The notes: generated by a model from the sequence alone, not told the origin. DNA of 64,000 bases from Pectobacterium versatile (GCF_020166435.1 NZ_JAINZP010000006.1:1-64000); one strand, 5' to 3'; numbered from the stretch's first letter, positions 10,355 through 19,734 are shown. Program-made: numbers and translations.

Positions 10355-10761
10355 GCTATTTCCCCTTTGCTGATGATTTGCATCATGTCTGGCAAGGGAG
10401 AAGAAGTAGAGACCGTCTTCGCCAGTCTGCGCGGCGATGTCATGAAATAATTCACTGTTTCAGTAATGCGTAAAATTTGTGCGCGATGTGTCGCAATTAT
10501 CTAAGATGAACTGATCGCTTAACGCGATACGACGATCAATGACTCCCGTTTTCATCTGCCACGTTTCTCGTACAACGCTCATTTTTAAGCCAATAGGAAA
10601 AAATAATTTGATGCGCTTCTACCTTATGATTACGTTGTATTTTTTCCCGTATCATAGGTAATCCTTACGGGTGGCAATGAAAAAAAATTGTTGTCAGGCC
10701 ATGTCTGACTGTGATAACTCTGTAGGCATTCGTTCGACAGAAGATTAATGAACAACCTATT
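10355..10761 (+). promoter_or_regulatory. comM-ilvL intergenic region with probable ilv promoter
   Basis: About 400 bases, AT-rich, between divergent comM and the ilv operon. A possible promoter just upstream of the leader is TTGTCA, 17 bases, ATAACT (about 10692-10720). No protein-coding frame seen. Assignment of the exact promoter is uncertain. Confidence 0.4.
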
Positions 10762-10860
10762 ATGAAAGCCCTATCCCTAGTGATTAGCCTAGTCGTGATT
10801 AGCGTGGTGGTGATTATTATCCTACCGTGCGGGGCTGCACTTGGACGAAGAATGGCTTAG
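10762..10860 (+). CDS. ilvL: ilvGMEDA operon leader peptide
   Basis: 32-residue leader (MKALSLVISLVVISVVVIII then LPCGAALGRRMA) packed with Val, Ile and Leu codons. Ribosome stalling on these codons when charged Ile-, Val- or Leu-tRNA is scarce prevents formation of the terminator hairpin downstream and lets transcription continue into ilvG. Sequence and position match E. coli IlvL. Exact ends may be off by one or two bases. Confidence 0.93.
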   Translation: MKALSLVISLVVISVVVIIILPCGAALGRRMA

Positions 10861-10882
10861 AAATCAAGGCCTAATTCAAGAA

Positions 10883-10914
10883 AACCCCCGCACCGAAAGG
10901 TCGGGGGTTTTTTG
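10883..10914 (+). terminator. ilv attenuator terminator
   Basis: GC-rich inverted repeat ACCCCCG(CA)CC / GG(T)CGGGGGT closed by a GAAA loop and followed directly by a T run, located 23 bases after the ilvL stop and before ilvG. It is the rho-independent terminator of the ilv attenuation system. Confidence 0.93.
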
Positions 10915-11000
10915 TTGGGCGTAATCTATAACGGAAAGGAACAGAAAATGAACATCAGCATAAAATTCTGTTATTCCCATAAGATGTCGGGGAAATAACT

Positions 11001-12647
11001 ATGAATGGAGCACAGTGGGTGGTTCAAGCGTTGCGAGCGCAGGGAGTGGAAACCGTTTTTGGTTATCCGGGGGGCGCGATAATGCCAGTCTATGATGCAC
11101 TTTATGACGGCGGCGTTAAACACCTGCTGTGTCGCCACGAGCAAGGCGCGGTGATGGCGGCGATTGGCTATGCTCGCTCCACGGGCAACGTGGGCGTCTG
11201 CATTGCGACATCTGGCCCAGGAGCGACGAACCTGATCACTGGTTTGGCCGATGCGCTGTTGGATTCTGTCCCTGTGGTCGCGATCACCGGGCAGGTCGGA
11301 TCGGCGCTGATTGGCACCGATGCTTTCCAGGAGATCGACGTGCTGGGGCTGTCGCTGGCCTGTACGAAACACAGTTTTCTGGTTGAGTCTCTCGAATCAC
11401 TGCCGGAAGTGATGGCAGAAGCGTTCGCGATTGCCAACAGTGGTCGTCCAGGCCCTGTTCTGGTCGATATTCCTAAAGACATTCAGCTGGCAGTGGGGGA
11501 TTTCACTCCAAACTTTGCGCCCGTTGCTAACGATGTTGATTTCCCCGAGCAAGATATTGCGCAGGCGTACGCTCTGCTGGCGAAAGCGCAAAAACCGGTG
11601 CTGTACGTTGGCGGTGGGGTCGGCATGGCGAATGCGGTTCCGGCACTGCGTGAATTCCTGAACGTAACGGATATCCCTTCCGTTTCTACCCTGAAAGGGC
11701 TGGGTGCCGTGGATGCCAATCATCCCTATTACCTCGGTATGATTGGTATGCACGGCACGAAGGCGGCGAACCTGATTGTGCAGGAGTGCGATTTGTTAAT
11801 CGCGGTCGGGGCGCGTTTTGATGACCGCGTGACCGGCAAACTGAACGCCTTCGCGCCTCACGCCAGTGTTATTCATATGGATATCGACCCAGCAGAATTG
11901 AGCAAATTGCGTCATGCTAATGTTGCGTTGCAAGGCGATCTGAAAGCGATATTACCCGCGCTGCAACAGCCGCTGAACGTCAGCGCGTGGCGCCAGCAGG
12001 CGACCATGATGAAGGCGGAATACCCGTGGCGTTATGATCATCCCGGCCAGGCTATCTATGCGCCCGCGCTGCTGAAAACGATCTCTGAACGAATGGATGC
12101 AGACACCGTGGTCACGACCGATGTGGGCCAGCACCAGATGTGGGCTGCACAGCATATGACGTTCAGCCGTCCTGAAAATTTCATTACCTCCAGCGGCCTC
12201 GGTACGATGGGCTTCGGCGTACCCGCTGCGGTAGGCGCACAGGTTGCGCGCCCAGACGACATGGTTATCTGCATTTCCGGCGACGGATCTTTCATGATGA
12301 ACGTCCAGGAATTGGGCACCATCAAACGAAAACGGCTGCCGTTGAAGATCGTACTGCTGGATAACCAGCGGTTAGGCATGGTGCGCCAGTGGCAGCAGTT
12401 ATTCTTTGATGAACGCTACAGTGAAACCGACCTCTCCGATAACCCTGATTTCCTGACGCTGGCAAGCGCGTTTGATATCCCCGGCCAGCGCATCACCCGT
12501 AAAGATCAAATTGATGTCGCGCTGGATGCCCTGTTTAACAGCGAAGGACCCTATTTATTGCACGTATCGATTGATGAATACGAAAATGTTTGGCCACTGG
12601 TTCCGCCGGGTGCGGGCAACGAAACGATGCTTGATAAAACCAAGTAA
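11001..12647 (+). CDS. ilvG: Acetohydroxyacid synthase II large subunit
   Basis: 548 residues, full length. ThDP/FAD/Mg enzyme that condenses pyruvate with pyruvate or 2-ketobutyrate, the first common step of valine and isoleucine synthesis; AHAS II is the valine-resistant isozyme. Conserved features: [13 protein letters not shown], the catalytic Glu in CRHEQGA, FAD-binding [11 protein letters not shown], and the ThDP motif [10 protein letters not shown]. Unlike E. coli K-12, where ilvG is frameshifted, the gene is intact here. It is followed by the small subunit gene ilvM. Confidence 0.96.
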   Translation: MNGAQWVVQALRAQGVETVFGYPGGAIMPVYDALYDGGVKHLLCRHEQGAVMAAIGYARSTGNVGVCIATSGPGATNLITGLADALLDSVPVVAITGQVGSALIGTDAFQEIDVLGLSLACTKHSFLVESLESLPEVMAEAFAIANSGRPGPVLVDIPKDIQLAVGDFTPNFAPVANDVDFPEQDIAQAYALLAKAQKPVLYVGGGVGMANAVPALREFLNVTDIPSVSTLKGLGAVDANHPYYLGMIGMHGTKAANLIVQECDLLIAVGARFDDRVTGKLNAFAPHASVIHMDIDPAELSKLRHANVALQGDLKAILPALQQPLNVSAWRQQATMMKAEYPWRYDHPGQAIYAPALLKTISERMDADTVVTTDVGQHQMWAAQHMTFSRPENFITSSGLGTMGFGVPAAVGAQVARPDDMVICISGDGSFMMNVQELGTIKRKRLPLKIVLLDNQRLGMVRQWQQLFFDERYSETDLSDNPDFLTLASAFDIPGQRITRKDQIDVALDALFNSEGPYLLHVSIDEYENVWPLVPPGAGNETMLDKTK

Positions 12648-12690
12648 GGCTCGATAAAACCAAACTAAGCTCGACAAAACCGAACAATGG
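12630..12690 (+). repeat. Three imperfect 20-bp tandem repeats at the ilvG-ilvM junction
   Basis: Three consecutive 20-base units start at 12630, 12650 and 12670: CTTGATAAAACCAAGTAAGG, CTCGATAAAACCAAACTAAG, CTCGACAAAACCGAACAATG. The first unit includes the end of ilvG (LDKTK, stop), so the other two look like duplications of the ilvG tail that lengthened the spacer before ilvM. Confidence 0.85.
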
Positions 12691-12725
12691 CCGACTTACA
12701 CAGAATAAGTGCTGGAGATAACAGA

Positions 12726-12986
12726 ATGACACACCATCAACTTTCGATTCAGGCGCGCTTTCGTCCCGAGGTTCTGGAGCGTGTATTGCGTGTTACCCGC
12801 CATCGCGGTTTCAAAGTTTGCGCGATGAATATGGTGCAAACCACCAATGCCGATCACATTAATATTGAACTGACCGTTGCCAGCCATCGTTCGGTGGATT
12901 TATTGTCAACGCAATTGAGCAAGCTGTTGGATATTTCCTGCGTTGACATTCAACCGATGACGACATCACAGCAGATCAGCGCCTAA
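12726..12986 (+). CDS. ilvM: Acetohydroxyacid synthase II small subunit
   Basis: 86 residues, ACT-fold regulatory subunit needed for full AHAS II activity: ARFRPEVLERVLRVTRHRGF, then INIELTVASHRSVDLLSTQL. The ATG at 12726 has GGAG ten bases upstream and matches the E. coli start; the upstream ATG at 12687 adds residues not found in the family. Sits between ilvG and ilvE. Confidence 0.93.
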   Translation: MTHHQLSIQARFRPEVLERVLRVTRHRGFKVCAMNMVQTTNADHINIELTVASHRSVDLLSTQLSKLLDISCVDIQPMTTSQQISA

Positions 12987-13011
12987 CGCAAAAGAGTAAG
13001 GAAAAAGAAGA

Positions 13012-13938
13012 ATGACAAAAAAAGCGGATTACATTTGGTTCAATGGTGAGATGGTTCCATGGGCTGAAGCAAAAGTACACGTCATGTCGCATGCCCTGCA
13101 TTATGGCACCTCCGTCTTTGAAGGCGTTCGTTGCTACAATTCACATAAGGGGCCGGTAGTTTTCCGTCACCGTGAGCATATGCAGCGCCTGCGTGATTCG
13201 GCAAAAATTTACCGTATGCCCGTCGCGCAAAGCGTGGATGAGCTGATGGAAGCCTGCCGTGAAACGCTGCGTAAAAATAACCTGACCAGCGCCTATATTC
13301 GTCCACTGGTGTTCATTGGTGATGTGGGTATGGGTGTTAACCCGCCAGATGGTTATCAAACCGACGTCATCATCGCGGCTTTCCCGTGGGGCGCATATCT
13401 GGGTGAAGAAGCGCTGGAAGCAGGCATCGATGCTATGGTGTCGTCCTGGAATCGCGTGGCGGCGAATACCATTCCAACCGCCGCAAAAGCGGGTGGCAAC
13501 TATCTGTCCTCCCTGCTGGTGGGTAGCGAAGCGCGTCGCCACGGCTACCAGGAAGGGATCGCGTTGGATGTCCACGGCTATGTTTCCGAAGGTGCGGGTG
13601 AGAACTTGTTTGAAGTGAAGGACGGTATTATCTTCACGCCGCCGTTTACCTCTTCGGCGCTGCCGGGTATTACGCGTGACGCTATCATCAAACTGGCGAA
13701 AGACGCAGGATATGAAGTGCGTGAGCAAGTGTTATCCCGCGAGTCACTGTATCTGGCCGATGAAGTCTTCATGTCCGGTACTGCGGCAGAAATTACCCCA
13801 GTGCGCAGTGTTGACGGCATTCAGGTCGGTGTTGGCAAACGCGGCCCAGTTACCAAAGCGTTGCAGCAGGCATTTTTTGGCCTCTTTACGGGTGAAACCG
13901 AAGATCAATGGGGCTGGTTGGATCCGATAAATCAGTAA
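13012..13938 (+). CDS. ilvE: Branched-chain amino acid aminotransferase
   Basis: 308-residue fold-type IV PLP enzyme that makes valine, isoleucine and leucine from their 2-keto acids with glutamate as donor. Start YIWFNGEMVPWAEAKVHVMS; PLP-lysine region PTAAKAGGNYLSSLL; EGAGENLFEV and the C-terminal GTAAEITPVRSVDG are family hallmarks. Third gene of the ilv operon, 25 bases after ilvM, with a purine-rich binding site (AAGGAAAAAGAAG). Confidence 0.96.
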   Translation: MTKKADYIWFNGEMVPWAEAKVHVMSHALHYGTSVFEGVRCYNSHKGPVVFRHREHMQRLRDSAKIYRMPVAQSVDELMEACRETLRKNNLTSAYIRPLVFIGDVGMGVNPPDGYQTDVIIAAFPWGAYLGEEALEAGIDAMVSSWNRVAANTIPTAAKAGGNYLSSLLVGSEARRHGYQEGIALDVHGYVSEGAGENLFEVKDGIIFTPPFTSSALPGITRDAIIKLAKDAGYEVREQVLSRESLYLADEVFMSGTAAEITPVRSVDGIQVGVGKRGPVTKALQQAFFGLFTGETEDQWGWLDPINQ

Positions 13939-14011
13939 GCAATCAAGACAGACAGTCAGGCGGTGATACGTTCCGTCATCGCCAAATTCGTAATTTTTGG
14001 AGTAAAAGAGC

Positions 14012-15862
14012 ATGCCTAAGTACCGTTCAGCCACAACCACTCACGGCCGTAATATGGCGGGTGCCCGAGCCTTGTGGCGCGCCACCGGGATGACCGACGA
14101 CGATTTTGGTAAACCGATTATCGCGGTGGTTAACTCCTTCACTCAATTCGTGCCGGGCCATGTGCACTTGCGCGATCTGGGGAAACTGGTTGCCGAGCAG
14201 ATCGAAGCCTCCGGCGGCGTCGCGAAAGAATTTAACACCATTGCGGTTGATGACGGTATCGCGATGGGGCACGGCGGTATGCTCTATTCCCTGCCTTCCC
14301 GTGAACTGATCGCCGATTCCGTGGAATACATGGTCAATGCCCACTGTGCGGATGCAATGGTGTGTATTTCCAACTGCGACAAAATTACCCCAGGGATGTT
14401 AATGGCGTCGCTGCGCCTGAATATTCCAGTGATTTTTGTTTCTGGTGGCCCGATGGAAGCAGGGAAAACCAAGCTTTCCAACCAAATTATCAAGCTCGAT
14501 CTCATCGATGCCATGATTCAGGGGGCAAACCCTAACGTCAGCGATGCCGACAGTGAGCAAATTGAACGTTCCGCCTGTCCGACCTGTGGCTCTTGTTCAG
14601 GAATGTTTACGGCGAACTCCATGAACTGTCTGACCGAAGCCTTGGGGCTCTCTCAGCCAGCCAATGGTTCATTGCTTGCGACACATGCCGATCGTAAGGA
14701 TCTGTTCCTGAACGCGGGTACGCGCATCGTGGGTCTGGCGAAACGCTATTACGAGCAGGATGATGCAAGCGTATTGCCGCGCAACATCGCTAATAAAGCC
14801 GCATTTGAAAACGCCATGATTCTGGATATCGCCATGGGCGGTTCCACCAATACCGTATTGCACCTGCTGGCCGCGGCGCAGGAAGGTGAAATTGATTTCA
14901 CCATGTCGGATATCGACCGCCTTTCACGTAAGGTGCCACACCTGTGTAAAGTCGCGCCTAGCGGTCAGAAATACCATATGGAAGACGTACACCGTGCTGG
15001 TGGGGTTATCGGTATTTTGGGCGAGCTGGACAGAGCCGGTCTGCTGAACCGTGAAGTCAACAACGTGCTGGGTAAAACGCTGCCGGAAACGCTGGAAGCC
15101 TACGATGTGATGCTGACGAAAGATGAAAGCGTGAAGCGTATGTATTCTGCTGGCCCAGCGGGTATCCGTACGACTAAAGCGTTTTCTCAGGATTGTCGCT
15201 GGGATTCACTGGATACCGATCGTCAGGAAGGCTGTATTCGCTCGCGTGAATATGCTTACAGTCAGGATGGCGGGTTGGCCGTGCTGTACGGCAACATTGC
15301 GCTAGATGGCTGCATCGTGAAAACCGCAGGCGTTGATAAAGATAGCCTGATTTTCCGTGGCCCGGCAAAAGTCTATGAAAGCCAGGATGACGCGGTAGAA
15401 GCGATTCTGGGCGGAAAAGTCGTGGCGGGCGATGTGGTTGTTATCCGTTACGAAGGGCCGAAAGGTGGGCCGGGCATGCAGGAAATGCTGTACCCGACTA
15501 CCTACCTGAAATCGATGGGCTTGGGTAAAAGCTGTGCACTGATCACTGATGGCCGCTTCTCTGGTGGTACGTCAGGGCTGTCTATCGGCCACGCGTCTCC
15601 TGAAGCTGCAAGCGGTGGCACTATTGGTCTGGTGAAGGATGGCGACATGATTGCCATTGATATTCCTAACCGCAGTATTGCGCTGGATGTCGCGGAGAAT
15701 GAACTGGCAATCCGCCGTGAAGTGGAAGAGGCGAGAGGCGAGCAGGCCTGGACGCCACATAACCGTGAACGTCAGGTATCTTTTGCGCTGCGTGCGTATG
15801 CCATGCTGGCAACCAGCGCAGATAAAGGCGCTGTGCGGGATAAAAGCAAGCTGGGAGGCTAA
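14012..15862 (+). CDS. ilvD: Dihydroxyacid dehydratase
   Basis: 616 residues. Fe-S enzyme that dehydrates 2,3-dihydroxyisovalerate and 2,3-dihydroxy-3-methylvalerate to the 2-keto acids. Cluster ligands are seen in CDKITPGM and [33 protein letters not shown] lies near the C-terminus. GGAG at a proper distance from the ATG. Its stop lies just before the preferred ilvA start. Confidence 0.96.
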   Translation: MPKYRSATTTHGRNMAGARALWRATGMTDDDFGKPIIAVVNSFTQFVPGHVHLRDLGKLVAEQIEASGGVAKEFNTIAVDDGIAMGHGGMLYSLPSRELIADSVEYMVNAHCADAMVCISNCDKITPGMLMASLRLNIPVIFVSGGPMEAGKTKLSNQIIKLDLIDAMIQGANPNVSDADSEQIERSACPTCGSCSGMFTANSMNCLTEALGLSQPANGSLLATHADRKDLFLNAGTRIVGLAKRYYEQDDASVLPRNIANKAAFENAMILDIAMGGSTNTVLHLLAAAQEGEIDFTMSDIDRLSRKVPHLCKVAPSGQKYHMEDVHRAGGVIGILGELDRAGLLNREVNNVLGKTLPETLEAYDVMLTKDESVKRMYSAGPAGIRTTKAFSQDCRWDSLDTDRQEGCIRSREYAYSQDGGLAVLYGNIALDGCIVKTAGVDKDSLIFRGPAKVYESQDDAVEAILGGKVVAGDVVVIRYEGPKGGPGMQEMLYPTTYLKSMGLGKSCALITDGRFSGGTSGLSIGHASPEAASGGTIGLVKDGDMIAIDIPNRSIALDVAENELAIRREVEEARGEQAWTPHNRERQVSFALRAYAMLATSADKGAVRDKSKLGG

Positions 15863-15867
15863 TGCTG

Positions 15868-17412
15868 ATGGCTGTGTCACAACCTCTTCCTGCCGCGCCG
15901 GGAGGCGCGGAATACCTGCGGGCGATCTTGCGGTCGCCAGTGTATGAAATCACGCAGGTCACACCGCTGGAGAAGATGGATAAGATCTCTTCGCGGCTGG
16001 GTAATGTCATTCTGGTAAAACGTGAAGACAGACACGCGGTGCACAGTTTCAAGCTGCGTGGCGCGTACGCGATGATGGCGGGTCTGAGCGATGAGCAAAA
16101 ATCACACGGTGTGGTAACGGCATCAGCCGGTAACCATGCGCAGGGTGTTGCACTTTCCTCCAGCAAACTGGGGATTAAATCGCTGATTGTGATGCCGGTA
16201 GCGACGGCTGATATCAAGGTGGATGCGGTGCGGGGTTTTGGCGGCGAAGTGCTGCTACACGGCGCCAACTTTGATGAAGCCAAGGCAAAGGCTATTGAGC
16301 TGTCAGAGCTGGAGCATATGACCTTTCTGCCGCCGTTTGATCATCCTGCGGTGATTGCCGGGCAGGGCACGCTGGCGATGGAACTACTACAGCAGGATGC
16401 GCATTTGGATCGCGTGTTTGTGCCAGTTGGTGGTGGTGGCCTGGCGGCAGGTGTTGCCGTGCTGATCAAACAGCTGATGCCGCAGATTCAGGTGATCGGC
16501 GTGGAAGCGGAAGATTCCGCCTGTCTGCGTGCGGCGCTGGATGCGGGTCAACCGGTCGATCTGGCACGTGTCGGGCTGTTTGCCGAAGGCGTGGCGGTGA
16601 AACGTATCGGCGATGAGACTTTCCGCCTGTGTCGGGAATATCTGGACGACGTGATTACCGTCGACAGCGATGCCATTTGTGCGGCAGTGAAAGATCTGTT
16701 CGAAGATGTCCGTGCGATTGCTGAACCCTCTGGGGCGTTAGCCTTGGCGGGGATGAAAAAATACATCCAACAGCATCAGATTAAGGGCGAGCGTCTGGCA
16801 CATATTCTGTCCGGTGCAAACGTCAACTTCCACGGGTTACGTTACGTTTCCGAGCGTTGCGAGCTAGGTGAACAGCGTGAAGCCTTGCTGGCCGTGACGA
16901 TCCCCGAGAAACAGGGAAGCTTCCTGAAGTTTTGCCAGCTGTTGGGCGGCCGTTCTGTTACCGAGTTCAACTATCGCTACGCGGATGCCAAAGACGCCTG
17001 CATTTTTGTCGGTGTGCGTTTGACGCGCGGCTATGCGGAACGGCAGGAGATCATCGCCGAGCTGTCCGCAGACGGTTATGAAGTGGTGGATTTGTCCGAT
17101 GATGAAATGGCGAAGCTGCACGTTCGCTATATGGTCGGCGGACGTCCTTCCAAACCGCTACAAGAACGGCTGTACAGCTTTGAGTTTCCAGAGTCGCCGG
17201 GGGCGTTACTGAAATTCCTGCATACGCTGGGGGCGCACTGGAATATTTCTCTGTTCCATTACCGCAGCCACGGCACGGATTTTGGCCGCGTGTTGGCTGC
17301 GTTCGAACTGGATGCGGGCGATCGGGAATTCGAGCAGCATTTGAAGGCGCTGGGCTATGAATGCCACGACGAAACCAATAACCCTGCGTTCCGCTTCTTT
17401 TTAGCGGGTTAA
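15868..17412 (+). CDS. ilvA: Threonine ammonia-lyase, biosynthetic
   Basis: 514 residues from the chosen start. PLP enzyme deaminating threonine to 2-ketobutyrate, the entry step of isoleucine synthesis, feedback-inhibited by isoleucine through two C-terminal ACT-like domains. The PLP lysine is in HSFKLRGAYAMM; the phosphate loop is GGGGLAAG. The ATG at 15868 is 9 bases after GGAGG and matches the family; an ATG at 15862 overlapping the ilvD stop is too close to the ribosome site. Last gene of the ilv operon, followed by a strong hairpin. Confidence 0.95.
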   Translation: MAVSQPLPAAPGGAEYLRAILRSPVYEITQVTPLEKMDKISSRLGNVILVKREDRHAVHSFKLRGAYAMMAGLSDEQKSHGVVTASAGNHAQGVALSSSKLGIKSLIVMPVATADIKVDAVRGFGGEVLLHGANFDEAKAKAIELSELEHMTFLPPFDHPAVIAGQGTLAMELLQQDAHLDRVFVPVGGGGLAAGVAVLIKQLMPQIQVIGVEAEDSACLRAALDAGQPVDLARVGLFAEGVAVKRIGDETFRLCREYLDDVITVDSDAICAAVKDLFEDVRAIAEPSGALALAGMKKYIQQHQIKGERLAHILSGANVNFHGLRYVSERCELGEQREALLAVTIPEKQGSFLKFCQLLGGRSVTEFNYRYADAKDACIFVGVRLTRGYAERQEIIAELSADGYEVVDLSDDEMAKLHVRYMVGGRPSKPLQERLYSFEFPESPGALLKFLHTLGAHWNISLFHYRSHGTDFGRVLAAFELDAGDREFEQHLKALGYECHDETNNPAFRFFLAG

Positions 17413-17429
17413 TTGCTGAGTGTTCCCTT

Positions 17430-17464
17430 AACGCCGCCGATGGTGTTTCACCGTCGGCGGCGTT
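17430..17464 (+). terminator. ilv operon terminator, repeat copy 1
   Basis: AACGCCGCCGATGG / CCGTCGGCGGCGTT with a short loop (GG stem, TGTTTCA), followed by ATCTTTA. It is the terminator after ilvA. The same sequence recurs at 19621-19655 and, degenerate, at 20214-20231 and 21591-21626. Confidence 0.88.
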
Positions 17465-17506
17465 ATCTTTAATGCTATCTGACAGCAACAGGGATGGCAT
17501 CTCTTT

Positions 17507-17584
17507 ATGGCAACGCAGTTCACAGGTTTTTCTCAAGCGGGTTTAACGTTTCTTCAGCAGTTTTCTCAAGGCGTTGTTGAATAA
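17507..17584 (+). pseudogene. 5' remnant of the DUF2461 gene, copy 1
   Basis: ATGGCAACGCAGTTCACAGG and following bases are identical to the first 54 bases of the intact gene at 21665 (MATQFTGFSQAGLTFLQQ), together with the upstream leader (CTGACAGCAACAGGGATG). After CAGCAG the match ends; a second TTTTCTCAA and an IS903-like end follow, and the frame stops after FSQGVVE. It marks the left seam of the accessory island. Confidence 0.85.
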
Positions 17585-17587
17585 ATC
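17570..17587 (+). repeat. Solo IS903-like terminal inverted repeat
   Basis: GGCGTTGTTGAATAAATC differs by one base from the IS903 end GGCTTTGTTGAATAAATC as I recall it, and resembles the left end of the relic at 5445. No transposase is attached. The 9 bases before it, TTTTCTCAA, also occur 34 bases upstream inside the DUF2461 remnant; IS903 makes 9-bp target duplications. Confidence 0.55.
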
Positions 17588-17709
17588 TAATTGCAGTGTG
17601 TTATTAATTTAAAATCAATTATTCATTTTTTCTAATTCCTTTAAATATTGCTAATTATTATTTCCTAGGTTAGTTTGATGAATAGTGGAATAACACATGG
17701 AGACCGAGT

Positions 17710-17919
17710 ATGAAAAATAAAGAAAAACTTGCCATTCAGTTAAATGAACAATTAAAAAGTAGCCTTATTAATAGTTCGTTACCTCCTGAAGAAATACTCG
17801 CATTGATGATGAAGCTATGCCTTTCTCTGATGCAGGTGACTCAAAGTAATCTTGTGGAAATGAAGACGTCAGATGGGCGAAAACTTTCACTCAAGCTCGA
17901 TACACCATCAGTGCATTGA
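17710..17919 (+). CDS. Small hypothetical protein upstream of hcp
   Basis: 68 residues, not recognised. Highly charged and Leu-rich helix (KEKLAIQLNEQLKSSLINSS, then PPEEILALMMKLCLSLMQ), no signal peptide or membrane segment. A GGAGA ribosome site lies 7 bases upstream, and the gene ends 28 bases before hcp on the same strand, so it may be the first gene of the type VI module. Low GC content like the rest of the island. Could also be non-coding; function unknown. Confidence 0.45.
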   Translation: MKNKEKLAIQLNEQLKSSLINSSLPPEEILALMMKLCLSLMQVTQSNLVEMKTSDGRKLSLKLDTPSVH

Positions 17920-17947
17920 TCATATTTATTCTTAGATGCCGCTAGAA

Positions 17948-18427
17948 ATGTCGAGTATTATCTATTTAGAATTGACGGGCGATAAACAGGGGTTAATTTC
18001 TTCTGGCTGTTCAACATTATAGTCAATTGGTAATAGAAGCCAAATTGGTCATGAAGATCAGATTCAAGTATTAAGTTTAAACCATTCAATGAGTCATGAT
18101 GATAATCTATCTTGTCATCCCGTTGAAATAATTAAACTTATCGATAAGTCGTCACCGTTGCTTGGTGTTTCTACCTCTTCCAATGAAAAGCTAAGTGCAA
18201 ATTTCTTTTTGTATAGGATAAATACCGCTGGGCAATTAGAGTTGTTTTATGTCATTAAATTAACAGATGCCCGTATTGTTGATATTTCTTGTAGTTATCC
18301 GCATTCGATTAATGATAATGACGTCATGCCATATGAAAAAGTTTTATTGAAGTATGGTTCTATATCATGGGATCACAAAGTTGCGGGAACATCAGGGTAT
18401 AGCATCTGGAATGATAGTGGTATTTAG
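17948..18427 (+). pseudogene. hcp: Hcp-family type VI secretion tube protein with internal amber codon
   Basis: From ATG 17948 the frame reads MSSIIYLELTGDKQGLISSG, CSTL, then a TAG at 18020-18022, and goes on in the same frame with SIGNRSQIGHED, VLSLNHSMS, LIDKSSPLLGVS, FYVIKLTDARIVDISCSYPH and VAGTSGYSIW to a TAG at 18425. Total 159 codon positions, the normal length of enterobacterial Hcp1-family proteins. Apart from the amber at codon 25 nothing is missing. Hcp forms the hexameric inner tube of the type VI system and carries small effectors. A start at 18089 would lose the first strands of the barrel. The upstream ribosome site is weak. Probably a recent nonsense mutation; readthrough cannot be excluded. 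Confidence 0.88.
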
Positions 18428-18568
18428 TTTATTTGGTAATAGAACATACAGCCATTGATAATTATGTTATTCATGGCTGCTTTTATTAACTAATTCATCA
18501 CTAATCTAAAGAGATGATAATTAACTTCGCACATTGATGCTTCGTGTTAATGAAAAGGAATTTACTCA

Positions 18569-19159
18569 ATGCTAAGAGTACCTCAAGGACAAATAACCTT
18601 CGATGGAGAGGGGGATGATGTCCCCAATAGCCCTTTTTTTAGCCGAGTCGTTCATTGGCCAGGAAATGCCAAATCTGGCGTGACACTGGGGCGAGGCTAT
18701 GATATGGGGAAGAGAACCAAGGGCGAAATTTATTCGGATATGCTTAGAGTTGGTATTGGGAGTGAAAAAGCGAGTTTAATAGCGACGGGAGCCGGGTTAA
18801 AGGGCGGTGCCGCCGCCACTTTCGTGAAAGAGTACAAAGGAAAAATTGGTGTGATTACACATCAACAGCAGGTGGATTTGTTTAATATTATTTATGGTGG
18901 GTATATAAAAATAGCGAAAAATCGATACGCAGATCGTTCCGCTAATATACCTGATAGGGCGAATTGGAATGAGCTTCATCCCGCTATCAGAGATATTCTG
19001 GTGGATCTGGCCTATCAAGGGATGGAGGGGAAGAAAACTATCCCTGTGGCGGCAAAGAATGATATCGATCTGTTAATAAAGTTAATAGAGAGTGAGCCTG
19101 AGTTGCTAAAATATGAGGTTGGAAGAAACCGAGCGGGTTATTTAAGGATGAGAAGATGA
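18569..19159 (+). CDS. Pesticin C-terminal-like muramidase, probable type VI effector
   Basis: 196 residues, no signal peptide. FDGEGDD near residue 11, FFSRVVHWPGN, and SGVTLGRGYDMG at 36-47 match the lysozyme-like fold of pesticin C-terminal and type VI muramidase effectors; by analogy with pesticin, Glu14, Thr39 and Asp45 are candidate catalytic residues. It should cleave the glycan strand of peptidoglycan once delivered to a target periplasm. The lack of a secretion signal and its place directly after hcp suggest delivery by Hcp. Good ribosome site (AAGGAA). Its last codons overlap the LprI-like immunity gene by 4 bases (ATGA). AT-rich compared with flanking core genes. Confidence 0.82.
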   Translation: MLRVPQGQITFDGEGDDVPNSPFFSRVVHWPGNAKSGVTLGRGYDMGKRTKGEIYSDMLRVGIGSEKASLIATGAGLKGGAAATFVKEYKGKIGVITHQQQVDLFNIIYGGYIKIAKNRYADRSANIPDRANWNELHPAIRDILVDLAYQGMEGKKTIPVAAKNDIDLLIKLIESEPELLKYEVGRNRAGYLRMRR

Positions 19160-19596
19160 AAAATATCTATTTCTGTATTTTGATGTTATTTGCTGTAAGC
19201 GGAGTATCTCCTGCATTTTCTGAGATTTACTGGAGTAAACTAGAATTAATGGAGAAAACGTTATGTAAAGATATAATGAAAGGGGAAAACTATCATGAAC
19301 TTTATATTTGTACTGACCGAATGCTTGCTGATTCGACGGAAAAACTAGAGCAAAAAAATAAAGAAGCAATAAATTTTCTCTCCACACTTATAACTATAGA
19401 GGATGAGGAAGATGCCGTTAAGCTTTTCAAAGCAGATCAAGCCGCGTGGAAAAATTATGTTGTCCACCGTTGTGCGTATAGAGGACACCCATATATTAAA
19501 GATAGCCCCGTTTATTTATCAAATAAAGATCTTTGCGAGGCGGTAGAAAACTACAGGCGGATCGAGTCGCTAGACGGTGAGCTCAATATCCCTTAA
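19156..19596 (+). CDS. LprI/DUF1311-like periplasmic protein, probable muramidase immunity protein (copy 1)
   Basis: 146 residues with an N-terminal signal peptide (MKNIYFCILMLFAVSGVSPA, cut near FS-EIY). The mature part has four cysteines (LCKDI, ICTDR, HRCAYRG, LCEAV) and the AAWKNYVVHRC motif typical of the DUF1311/LprI lysozyme-inhibitor family. Start codon overlaps the muramidase stop, so effector and protector are co-translated: the classic effector-immunity layout. Inference: it protects the producer's own periplasm against the muramidase. A near-identical second copy lies at 19751. Confidence 0.82.
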   Translation: MKNIYFCILMLFAVSGVSPAFSEIYWSKLELMEKTLCKDIMKGENYHELYICTDRMLADSTEKLEQKNKEAINFLSTLITIEDEEDAVKLFKADQAAWKNYVVHRCAYRGHPYIKDSPVYLSNKDLCEAVENYRRIESLDGELNIP

Positions 19597-19620
19597 TACT
19601 TATCCCTTGGATAAGTGTGT

Positions 19621-19734
19621 AACGCCGCCGATGGTGTTTCACCGTCGGCGGCGTTATCTTTAATGCCATCTGACAGCAACAGGGATGGTATTTTTTTATG
19701 GCAACGCCGTTCACCGGCTTTTCTCAAGCGGATT
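19621..19734 (+). repeat. Repeat copy 2: ilvA terminator plus DUF2461 5' end
   Basis: Repeats the segment at 17430-17540 with few changes: hairpin at 19621-19655, CTGACAGCAACAGGGATGG, then ATGGCAACGCCGTTCACCGG at 19698. At TTTTCTCAAGCGG it fuses to ATTATTTAAGGATGA, the sequence that precedes the immunity gene. It forms an 18-codon DUF2461 stub ending at 19754 over the next immunity start. Confidence 0.9.

Noticed and set aside
11001-12647. Possible frameshift in ilvG as in E. coli K-12
   Set aside because: The frame is continuous for 548 codons and full length.
12630-12690. Possible CRISPR-like repeats
   Set aside because: Direct tandem units without spacers and no cas genes; simple local duplication.
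13141-13728. 195-codon frame opposite ilvE
   Set aside because: Antisense shadow; composition unlike a real protein and no binding site.
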